7,260 bases of DNA from Leucobacter sp. (GTDB lineage: Bacteria > Actinomycetota > Actinomycetes > Actinomycetales > Microbacteriaceae): positions 1 through 7,260 of the forward strand of contig JAPSIU010000135.1 of the NCBI GenBank assembly GCA_031178565.1. The letters are read 5' to 3'. The translations under genes and the position numbers were made by a program. The notes below the pieces were generated by a model. It made no database searches. It was not told where the DNA came from and saw only the letters and a program-made list of their open reading frames with translations. Below are positions 1 through 5,534 of the stretch, piece after piece; within the stretch, counting starts at the first letter, position 1; each line of letters opens with the position of its first letter.

Positions 1-342
1 GTTCGCCCAGGCCGCCCACTCCGGACTCGACAGCTGCGCTCCCGATCCCGCTCCCGAACCATCCGGGCCCGTGCCCGGGAGGCCGAAGATCGCGGAGCCG
101 GCGCCCCCGGTGGAGACCGGGTGCGACAGCGCCTGCGCTCGCGCGGCGACGATGGGGGCGCGGTTGAGCGAAGCGGCGGCGACGGACGCGTTGTCGATGA
201 TGCGGTTGACGATCATGTCGACGACTTCCGGCTCGACCTCGACGGGGTCCGCGGCGACCTCGGCGATCTTCCAGGCGAGCTGATCCTCGCGGGCGAGGCG
301 CTCCTCGCTGCGGTGCACGCGGACGTGGTGGGTGACGGTCAT
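1..342 (-). CDS. prpD: 2-methylcitrate dehydratase PrpD, N-terminal part (runs off the window)
   Basis: This is the first 114 codons of a MmgE/PrpD-family protein; the rest lies beyond the left edge. PrpD dehydrates 2-methylcitrate to 2-methyl-cis-aconitate in the cytoplasmic 2-methylcitrate cycle, which burns propionyl-CoA from propionate, odd-chain lipids or branched amino acids. Visible are the family-typical N-terminus with HHVRVHRSEE at about residues 5-14, DQLAWKIAEVAADPVEVEPE at about 20-39, VNRIIDNASVAAASLNRAP at about 45-63, and SPEWAAWAN at the edge, which in the family leads into the conserved start of the catalytic core. The ATG at 342-340 overlaps the stop of the upstream GntR gene (ATGA, 4 bp), so the two are almost surely cotranscribed and translationally coupled. 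prpB and prpC would be expected beyond the edge, but this cannot be seen. Recognition is from remembered family sequence; other MmgE/PrpD members (for example cis-aconitate decarboxylase-like) are less likely. Confidence 0.88.
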   Translation of the reverse strand, partial: MTVTHHVRVHRSEERLAREDQLAWKIAEVAADPVEVEPEVVDMIVNRIIDNASVAAASLNRAPIVAARAQALSHPVSTGGAGSAIFGLPGTGPDGSGAGSGAQLSSPEWAAWAN

Positions 343-1001
343 TGCTGTCCTTCCTGGACGGAGCCCTCGGAGGAGCCTTCGATGGAACTCAGAATGGATG
401 CGAGCGCGTTGTGCAGGTGCACGTGGGTGGCGTGCGCGGCGAGATCGGCGTCGCCCGCCGCGATCGCCTCGGCGATCAGGGCGTGCTCCTCCGCCGACGC
501 CCGCAGACGGGCACGGTTGTCTCGCGAGAGGCGGCGGGCGCGGGCGAGGTGGGTGCGGATCGTACGCAGCGCCTGGGTGAGGTAGACGTTGTCGACCGCG
601 GCGTCGAGCGCGCCGTCGAAACGGCCGATGAGGGTGTAATAGCCGTCGACGGCGTCCTCCTCCTCTGGGCGTGCGACCGCGAACGCCCCCGACAGCGCCC
701 GGAACGGCTCCCGGTCCCCCCGCCCCGCCGCGAGCCGCGCTGCGGTCTCCTCGAGCGCCCGACGCGCTTCGAAGAGCGCCCGAATGTCGTCGGTGTCGAA
801 GCCGGACACGACGAGCACCCGGGGGGACTGCTGCCGCACGAGGCCGTCCGCGACGAGACGTCCGATCGCCTCGCGCATCGGGGTGCGGCTCACGCCGAGG
901 CGCGAGGCCTGTTCGACCTCGCCGATCACCGCGCCGGGAAGGAGCACCCCGCTCTGGATCTCGTCGAGCAGCGTCTCGTACGCCCGTTCGCTCGCCCGCA
1001 T
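339..1001 (-). CDS. GntR-family (FadR/FCD type) transcriptional regulator, probable propionate-operon regulator
   Basis: A 220-residue cytoplasmic DNA-binding protein of normal length for the FCD subfamily. The winged helix-turn-helix spans about residues 5-65; the recognition-helix region SRLGVSRTPMREAIGRLVAD (33-52) is the classic GntR signature. The helical FCD effector domain covers about 72-205, with RALFEARRALEETAARLAA at 74-92. Of the four residues that usually bind metal in FCD domains, His173 (EEH) and His195 (VHL) are present. The Asp-x3-His pair on the earlier helix seems to be replaced by Ile125 and Asp129 (TLIGRFD), so metal or ligand binding may differ. The ATG at 1001-999 has a strong Shine-Dalgarno GGAGGAGGT at 1015-1007, 5 nt away. 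Its TGA overlaps the prpD ATG by 4 bp. By position it is inferred to control itself and the prp genes in response to a cycle metabolite; two GTATAC palindromes upstream are candidate operators. It is not homologous in type to the mycobacterial PrpR. Confidence 0.9.
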   Translation of the reverse strand: MRASERAYETLLDEIQSGVLLPGAVIGEVEQASRLGVSRTPMREAIGRLVADGLVRQQSPRVLVVSGFDTDDIRALFEARRALEETAARLAAGRGDREPFRALSGAFAVARPEEEDAVDGYYTLIGRFDGALDAAVDNVYLTQALRTIRTHLARARRLSRDNRARLRASAEEHALIAEAIAAGDADLAAHATHVHLHNALASILSSIEGSSEGSVQEGQQ

Positions 1002-1021
1002 GCGGCACCTCCTCCACCGTC

Positions 1022-1050
1022 AATGTATACATAAAGCCGGAGCAGATCAA
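1022..1050 (-). promoter_or_regulatory. Candidate promoter of the GntR-prpD operon
   Basis: Reading the minus strand, TTGATC (1050-1045) could be a -35 box, followed after 17 nt by TACATT (1027-1022) as a -10 box; TATACA (1029-1024) at 15 nt is an alternative. The start site would fall at about 1015-1018, giving a very short leader of some 14-17 nt that just includes the Shine-Dalgarno sequence. The region is notably AT-rich against its surroundings. The -10 overlaps the palindrome at 1023-1032, which suits repression by the encoded regulator. Inferred from motif matching only. Confidence 0.45.
1023..1032. promoter_or_regulatory. Palindrome ATGTATACAT, candidate GntR/FCD operator (proximal)
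   Basis: A perfect 10-bp palindrome located 21 bp before the start codon of the GntR gene and overlapping its candidate -10 box. FCD-type GntR regulators usually bind palindromes with a GT-Nx-AC core, which TGTATACA fits. Binding here would block RNA polymerase, implying autorepression. That this protein binds here is inference. Confidence 0.5.
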
Positions 1051-1075
1051 TAAATCCGCAGAATCATCGGGTGAG

Positions 1076-1083
1076 CGTATACG
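1076..1083. promoter_or_regulatory. Palindrome CGTATACG, candidate GntR/FCD operator (distal)
   Basis: A perfect 8-bp palindrome sharing the core GTATAC with the site at 1023-1032. The centres are 52 bp apart, close to five helical turns, so two dimers could sit on the same face of the DNA. It lies upstream of the candidate -35 box and 42 bp beyond the VOC stop codon. It is shorter than the proximal site and could be chance. Confidence 0.35.
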
Positions 1084-1125
1084 GAATGCGAACCGCCTCC
1101 GTGTTCCGACACTCCGCTCGCGGCG

Positions 1126-2034
1126 CTACAGCTCGTCGATGACGATCTTCTTCATCTGCAGCATGCGCCCGAATGCCCCGGGCCGCTCCATGAGCTCCCC
1201 CATGTTCGCGGGGACGATCTGCCAGCTCACGCCGAAGGGATCCGCGAGCCACCCGCACTGCTCCGCCTCCGGCACCGCGGAGAGCGACTCCCACAGCCGG
1301 TCGATCTCGGCCTGATCTTCGCACAGCACCTCGAGCGACATGCCGCAGGTGAAGGAGAAGTCCTGCTCGACGCCCGAGTCCATCGCGGCGAACCACTGCT
1401 CCCCGATCCGGAAATCGCTGAACATCACCGAATCGGGCCGCGCGGGTCCGGTCTGCTGCTCGTAGGGCACCCGGGTCCCGATCTCCGAGTCCTCGAACAC
1501 GCGGACGTACAGGTCGGTGGCCTCCACCGCGCGGTTCTGCGCCGCGCCCCCGAACATCAGGGCGGGGATCACGAAGGGCCGCGGCTCGCCCGCGGGATCG
1601 GTCAGCATGAGCTGCCAGCTCACGCCGTAGCGATCCTCCACCCATCCGTATCGCTTGCTGAAGGGGTATTCTCCGAGCGGCATGAGTTCGCTTCCGCCGC
1701 CGGAGAGCGCCCGCCAGACGCTGTCGAGCCGCGCCCTCGCCGCATCCTCGTCACCGCCGAACATCAGGGGATCGAAGTTCAGCATGAGGGAGATCGACGG
1801 GTTGGGGCTGAATTCGCTACCCGCGTTGATGAGCGTGAGGCGCGTGCCCTCGATCTCGAGTGCGACCGTGAGCGGCTCCCCCGCGAAGTCCTGCTGGAAG
1901 TCGAGCAGCCCCTCGCTCGGATAGCGCGATTCCACGCGCGACACCGCGCCCGGGAACGCCGACGCGTAGAACTCGCCCGCCTCCTCCGCGTTGCGGTTGC
2001 ACCAGATGTTCGGAACGATCTTCTGCGATTTCAT
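1126..2034 (-). CDS. Two-domain VOC-family (PhnB / 3-dmu-9_3-mt type) protein
   Basis: 302 residues forming two tandem glyoxalase/VOC modules of the PhnB-like type (about 1-150 and 155-302). Each begins with the family opening: VPNIWCNRNAEEAGEFYASA near the start, and IPALMFGGAAQNRAVEATDL after about residue 155. Each ends with the family's aromatic motif: GWVEDRYGVSWQLML in the first and CGWLADPFGVSWQIVP in the second, then LQMKKIVIDEL at the C-terminus. VOC folds host metal-dependent isomerases, dioxygenases and resistance proteins, but this subfamily mostly lacks the metal ligands and its members are largely uncharacterised; no substrate is assigned. No signal peptide or membrane segment is seen, so it is probably cytoplasmic. 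The ATG at 2034-2032 has Shine-Dalgarno GGAGGAG at 2049-2043, 8 nt away; the stop is TAG. It is probably a single-gene unit: a hairpin precedes its candidate promoter, and the next gene has its own promoter. The two halves suggest an internal duplication old enough to have diverged strongly. Confidence 0.88.
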   Translation of the reverse strand: MKSQKIVPNIWCNRNAEEAGEFYASAFPGAVSRVESRYPSEGLLDFQQDFAGEPLTVALEIEGTRLTLINAGSEFSPNPSISLMLNFDPLMFGGDEDAARARLDSVWRALSGGGSELMPLGEYPFSKRYGWVEDRYGVSWQLMLTDPAGEPRPFVIPALMFGGAAQNRAVEATDLYVRVFEDSEIGTRVPYEQQTGPARPDSVMFSDFRIGEQWFAAMDSGVEQDFSFTCGMSLEVLCEDQAEIDRLWESLSAVPEAEQCGWLADPFGVSWQIVPANMGELMERPGAFGRMLQMKKIVIDEL

Positions 2035-2075
2035 GTTTCCATCTCCTCCGGTCCGATCCGCGCGGACACCTCCTC

Positions 2076-2104
2076 AGTATCCGCCGAGCCAGGCAGCGCC
2101 ACAA
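2076..2104 (-). promoter_or_regulatory. Candidate promoter of the VOC gene
   Basis: On the minus strand TTGTGG (2104-2099) and GATACT (2081-2076) are separated by 17 nt, a fair match to an actinobacterial sigma70-type promoter. The predicted start near 2069 gives a leader of about 35 nt. The leader contains a perfect palindrome TCCGCGCGGA (2057-2066) that could fold or bind a protein. Motif-based and unproven. Confidence 0.4.
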
Positions 2105-2113
2105 GCGGTCCGC

Positions 2114-2147
2114 TCCCGGCCGCGGCGGGGGAACCGCGGAACCGGGA
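2114..2147 (-). terminator. GC-rich hairpin directly after the NmrA-like gene, probable terminator
   Basis: The arms TCCCGG (2114-2119) and CCGCGG (2120-2125) pair with CCGCGG (2134-2139) and CCGGGA (2142-2147). This makes a 12-bp stem with an 8-nt loop and one 2-nt bulge (2140-2141). It begins at the base right after the TGA (2150-2148) of the NmrA-like gene. No U-tract follows, so it is not a classical intrinsic terminator, but U-less hairpins are common at actinobacterial gene ends. It could equally protect the 3' end of the pheST-region mRNA. Confidence 0.55.
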
Positions 2148-2876
2148 TCAGCGGGTCGCGAGCCACTCCGCCGCGGTGACCGTGTCGAGGTCCGCTTCCG
2201 GTCCGGGCAGGATCGAGCCGTCGCGCAGCGCTCGGCCGAATCCGCCCGGCACCGGCACCTCGATGACCCGTCGGGACGCGCCCCTCGTCGAGAGGATCGC
2301 GCGCAGGAGGTCCGCGATCCGCATCTCCTCCGGGCCGGCGAAGTCGGCCGCGTCGCCCTCGGGGCCCGTCTCGGCGATCCGGACGAGCCTGGCCGCGACC
2401 GATTCGGCGGCGACCGGGCGGGACCGGACCTTCGGCACGACGAGCCACGGACCGAACGGCGCCGAGACCTGCTCCGCGAAGTCGAAGAACTGGGTCGTGC
2501 GCAGGATCGTCCACGGAACCGCTCCGCGCTCCACGGCCCGCTCCTGGGCGGCCTTGCCCGCGTAGTAGCCGTCATCGACGCGTGCGGCCCCGACGATCGA
2601 CAGGGCGATGTGATGGGGCACGTTCGCGTCCCGTTCGGCGCGCAGAAGATTCGCCGTGACCGTCTCGAAGAACTCGATCACGGCCGGCGTGGAGCGGGTG
2701 GACGGGCCCGTGGCGTCGACCACGGCGTCGATCCCGCGGAGCTCGAGGCCGGATCCCGTGACGAGATCCACTCCGCGGCCTCGTGAGAGCACCGAGACCT
2801 CGTGCCCGGCGGCTTCGGCGAGCCGCACGACGTGCGCCCCGACGACCCCCGTGCCCCCTGCGACCGTGATCCGCAT
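2148..2876 (-). CDS. NmrA-like NAD(P)-binding oxidoreductase (atypical SDR)
   Basis: 242 residues. The N-terminal Rossmann motif VAGGTGVVG (residues 5-13) is the GGTGxxG dinucleotide-binding loop of atypical short-chain dehydrogenases. The second strand follows at VSVLSRG (27-33), and DAVVDATG (50-57) is the fourth-strand region. A YxxxK motif at Tyr104-Lys108 in YYAGKAAQE matches the family's usual position, followed by PWTILRTTQFFDF (121-133), a hallmark of NmrA/SDR_a5 proteins. The substrate is unknown; relatives include NADPH-dependent quinone or flavin-type reductases and redox sensors that bind but do not turn over NAD(P). No export signal is seen, so it should be cytoplasmic. I prefer the ATG at 2876-2874, which has Shine-Dalgarno AGGAGGG 7 nt upstream and starts directly on the first Rossmann strand. 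An in-frame ATG at 2903, nine codons earlier, has no ribosome binding site and lies in a hairpin loop. It follows pheT after 48 bp, so cotranscription is possible, though no functional link is evident. Confidence 0.87.
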   Translation of the reverse strand: MRITVAGGTGVVGAHVVRLAEAAGHEVSVLSRGRGVDLVTGSGLELRGIDAVVDATGPSTRSTPAVIEFFETVTANLLRAERDANVPHHIALSIVGAARVDDGYYAGKAAQERAVERGAVPWTILRTTQFFDFAEQVSAPFGPWLVVPKVRSRPVAAESVAARLVRIAETGPEGDAADFAGPEEMRIADLLRAILSTRGASRRVIEVPVPGGFGRALRDGSILPGPEADLDTVTAAEWLATR

Positions 2877-2883
2877 CACGCTG

Positions 2884-2890
2884 CCCTCCT
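2884..2890 (-). promoter_or_regulatory. Shine-Dalgarno site fixing the start of the NmrA-like gene
   Basis: AGGAGGG on the minus strand, 7 nt before the ATG at 2876. It decides against the upstream in-frame ATG at 2903. Its first three bases are also the end of the hairpin arm at 2888-2896, so that hairpin may compete with ribosome binding. Confidence 0.7.
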
Positions 2891-2918
2891 CTCCCGAGAT
2901 CATAGTTCCCGGGAGAGG
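2888..2918 (-). terminator. Hairpin between pheT and the NmrA-like gene (attenuator or weak terminator)
   Basis: A perfect 9-bp inverted repeat, CCTCTCCCG (2888-2896) with CGGGAGAGG (2910-2918), around a 13-nt loop. It starts six bases after the pheT stop and ends inside the next gene's Shine-Dalgarno sequence. No U-tract follows. A competing 5-bp stem on the minus strand, CCCGG (2924-2920) with CCGGG (2912-2908), would break it, so two folds are possible. It may reduce read-through or translation of the downstream gene relative to pheST. The function is inferred; the repeat itself is certain. Confidence 0.45.
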
Positions 2919-2924
2919 TCCGGG

Positions 2925-5534
2925 TCACTCCCGCAGCTTCGCCCCGAAGGCGAGCTCGGCCGCGGCGACTCCCGCGAGCTTCGCCTCGCTCGCCTCCTCG
3001 GCCTTGAGCGTGCGGTCGTCGGCGCGGAAGCGCAGCGCGACGGTCAGCGCCTTCTGCCCGTCCTCGATCCCCGAGCCGCGGTAGTCGTCCACGATCCGCG
3101 CGTCCTCGAGCAGTTCGCCCGCTCCCGCGATCACGACCGAGAGCACGTCGCCCGCCGGGACGGTGTCCTCCACGACGAGCGTGAGGTCCTGCGTCGCTGC
3201 GGGATAACCCGACAGCGGGCGGGTCTCGGGTTCGCGCGCGGCGAGCTCGATGATCCGGTCGAGATCCAGTTCGAAGGCGGCGACGCGCCCCGGTAGATGG
3301 TGTTCCGCGACCAGCTCGGGAAGCAGCTCCCCGGCGACGCCGACGATCTCGAGCCCGCCCTCGTCGCCGTCGGCGTCGTCGCTGACGCGCACGCTCAGCT
3401 CGGCCGTCCGGCCGGGGTGGAACGCCCGGTGCTCGCCCTGCGACACCACGAGTTCGGCCGAAACCGATCCGGCGACGATGCGAGCAGCGTCGAGAGCGTC
3501 GGCCCAATCGTAGGAGCGCGCGGCCTCGCCCGGCTGCTTCGGCGTCGCGTCCCCGAGGAGCAGCGCCGCGGCGCGGCGCGGCTGCTGCGGGATCGAGGCG
3601 TCGAGCTCGGCGAGCACCTCGTCCGCGGGCTTCGCTCCGAGCGGCGGGACCGCATCGGTGCCGACCGCGGCCCCGCCCTCGAGCGGCACGAAGACCGAGC
3701 CGAACTCGATGAGCGCGAGATCCGTCATCCCTCGCGACGTGTTGCGCCGAGCCGCCGAGACGAGTCCGGGCAGCAGCGAGCGGCGGAGGAACGGAGCCTC
3801 GCCGTCGAGCGGATTCGCGAGCTTCACGGCGGCGACGAGCTCAGGCTCGGGAGCCCGCTCGGGAGCCGAAGCGGGCTCGGGCCCCGCACCGAAGGCCTCG
3901 AGCTGCGCACGCGTGACGAAGGGGTAGCTCTGCACCTCGTCGAACCCGGCCGAGGTCGAGACGTTCGCGGCGCGCCGGCGCAATCGCTGCTCGCGGGTGA
4001 GGCCGCGACCCGGCGGGGCGACCGGAAGGACCGACGGGATCCGGTCGTAGCCCACGATGCGGGCGGCCTCCTCGATCAGGTCGGCCGGACGGATCAGGTC
4101 GGAGCGCCAGCTCGGCGGCGTGACGAAGAGCAGATCCGGATCGCCCGCGGCGCCGAGGGAGATCGAGCAGCCGATCATCTCGAGCGCTCCGCGGATCTCC
4201 TCGTTCGTGTAGTCGGTGCCGAGCAATCCGTTCACGTCGGCGAGCCGCAGGCGCACGACGGGAGCCTCCCAGGGTGCGACGATCTCCGCGCCCGATTCGT
4301 CCGCCGTCCCTCCGGCGAGTTCCACGAGCAGTTCCACCATGCGCTGAGCCGCCGCGCGAGCGACGAGCGGGTCCACTCCGCGCTCGAAGCGCTTGGAGGC
4401 CTCGCTCGGCAGCTTATGACGGCGAGCCGTGCGCGCGATCGACACGGGATCGAAGGCGGCCGCCTCCACGAGCACGTCGACGGTGGTCTCGTCGGCTTTC
4501 GTCGAGTCGCCGCCCATCACGCCCGCGAGGCCGATGGCCCCGGACTCGTCCGCGATCACGAGGTCCTCGGGGTGCAGCGCGCGCTCCTGGCCGTCGAGAG
4601 TGACGAGCGTCTCCCCCGCAGCCGCCCGGCGCACCGTGATGCCGCCGGTGAGCTTCGCGAGATCGTAGGCGTGGAGCGGCTGCCCCAGCTCGAGCATCAC
4701 GTAGTTCGAGATGTCGACCTCGAGCGAGAGCGAGCGGATCCCCGCGAGCTGCAGACGCGTCGCCATCCACGGCGGGGTGGGGCGCGTGCCGTCGATCCCG
4801 CGCACCACGCGCGCGATGAAGCCGCTCGCGCCCACGCGGCCGCGGATCGGCGCGTCGTCGTCGATCGCGACGGGGAAACCGCCGGCCGCGGCCGGCGAGA
4901 CCGCCAGGGCCGGATCGCGGAAGGCCGCTCCCGTCGAGTGGCCGGACTCGCGCGCGACACCTCGGATGGAGAACGCGTAGCCGCGATCCGGGGTTACGTT
5001 GATCTCCACGGCCGTCTGGTCCAGGCCGAGCAGCGCCTTCGCGTCCTGGCCGGGGACGAGGAGATCGGGGTCGAATCCCAGCCGCGAGAGCACGATGATG
5101 CCGTCGTGCTCCTCCCCGAGCGAGAGCTCGCGAGCCGAGGCGATCATGCCGTCGGAGACGTGGCCGTAGGTCTTTCGAGCCGAGATCTCGAAACCGCCGG
5201 GAAGCACCGCGCCGGGCAGCGCCACGACGACCTTGTCCCCGGCCTCGAAGTTGTGGGCGCCGCAGACGATTCCGCGCACATCCTCGCCGCCGTCGGCCGC
5301 CCTCGCCCCAGAAGGCGCCACGCGCACACTGCACCAGTTCACGGTCTTTCCGTTGGAGTGCTTCTCGGGTTCGCGCGAGAGCACCTCGCCGACCACCACG
5401 GGTCCCGTCACGTCGAAGCGCCGGACCGACTCCTCCTCGAAGCCCACGCGCACGAGGTCGGCGTGCACCTCTTCGGGGGTCGCCCCCTCCGGCAGCGAGA
5501 CGTACTCGCCGAGCCAGCTCAGTGGGATACGCAT
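2925..5534 (-). CDS. pheT: Phenylalanyl-tRNA synthetase beta subunit
   Basis: 869 residues, somewhat longer than the roughly 800 of many bacterial PheT. It pairs with PheS as an alpha2-beta2 enzyme that charges tRNA-Phe in the cytoplasm; the beta chain binds tRNA and hydrolyses mischarged Tyr-tRNA. The domain order fits: N-terminal MRIPLSWLGEYV; the EMAP-like tRNA-binding domain at about 40-155 with CGAHNFEAGDKVVVALPGA (91-109); the B3/B4 editing domain at about 210-395 with LGQPLHAYD (283-291, editing His288), GVMGG (338-342), Glu357 in VLVEAAAFDP and SEASKRFERGVDP (377-389); the B5 domain at about 425-500; the inactive catalytic-like module at about 510-765 with SYPFV (536-540); and the C-terminal FDX-ACB anticodon-binding fold at about 775-869. 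A Pro/Glu/Ala-rich linker at 549-565 and loops near 615-675 account for the extra length. The ATG at 5534 overlaps the pheS stop (TAATG) and has GGAGGA 8 nt upstream, so translation is coupled. The reading frame continues upstream to about 6143 but only as a shadow of pheS. Confidence 0.97.
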   Translation of the reverse strand: MRIPLSWLGEYVSLPEGATPEEVHADLVRVGFEEESVRRFDVTGPVVVGEVLSREPEKHSNGKTVNWCSVRVAPSGARAADGGEDVRGIVCGAHNFEAGDKVVVALPGAVLPGGFEISARKTYGHVSDGMIASARELSLGEEHDGIIVLSRLGFDPDLLVPGQDAKALLGLDQTAVEINVTPDRGYAFSIRGVARESGHSTGAAFRDPALAVSPAAAGGFPVAIDDDAPIRGRVGASGFIARVVRGIDGTRPTPPWMATRLQLAGIRSLSLEVDISNYVMLELGQPLHAYDLAKLTGGITVRRAAAGETLVTLDGQERALHPEDLVIADESGAIGLAGVMGGDSTKADETTVDVLVEAAAFDPVSIARTARRHKLPSEASKRFERGVDPLVARAAAQRMVELLVELAGGTADESGAEIVAPWEAPVVRLRLADVNGLLGTDYTNEEIRGALEMIGCSISLGAAGDPDLLFVTPPSWRSDLIRPADLIEEAARIVGYDRIPSVLPVAPPGRGLTREQRLRRRAANVSTSAGFDEVQSYPFVTRAQLEAFGAGPEPASAPERAPEPELVAAVKLANPLDGEAPFLRRSLLPGLVSAARRNTSRGMTDLALIEFGSVFVPLEGGAAVGTDAVPPLGAKPADEVLAELDASIPQQPRRAAALLLGDATPKQPGEAARSYDWADALDAARIVAGSVSAELVVSQGEHRAFHPGRTAELSVRVSDDADGDEGGLEIVGVAGELLPELVAEHHLPGRVAAFELDLDRIIELAAREPETRPLSGYPAATQDLTLVVEDTVPAGDVLSVVIAGAGELLEDARIVDDYRGSGIEDGQKALTVALRFRADDRTLKAEEASEAKLAGVAAAELAFGAKLRE
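3845..3878. repeat. Short tandem repeat and inverted repeat inside pheT
   Basis: GCTCGGGAGCC occurs at 3845-3855 and again at 3857-3867, a 12-bp period that encodes repeated Ala-Pro-Glu-x in the linker between the catalytic-like core's first segments (residues about 549-565). Overlapping it is a perfect 9-bp inverted repeat, GAGCCCGCT (3851-3859) and AGCGGGCTC (3870-3878), with a 10-nt loop. It looks like in-frame slippage expansion in a tolerant surface loop rather than a regulatory element. Confidence 0.6.

Noticed and set aside
342..1034. 230-codon plus-strand frame opposite the GntR gene
   Set aside because: Shadow of the regulator; the minus strand shows a complete GntR/FCD protein with a strong ribosome binding site.
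1083..1125. Terminator after the VOC gene
   Set aside because: Only a 4-bp stem (GTGT/ACAC at 1101-1112) is visible; not enough to support termination.
2572..3507. 311-codon minus-strand frame across the pheT/NmrA junction, and similar frames at 1817-2575, 1064-1645 and 4414-5334
   Set aside because: Arg-rich out-of-frame readings of real genes; no recognisable motif.
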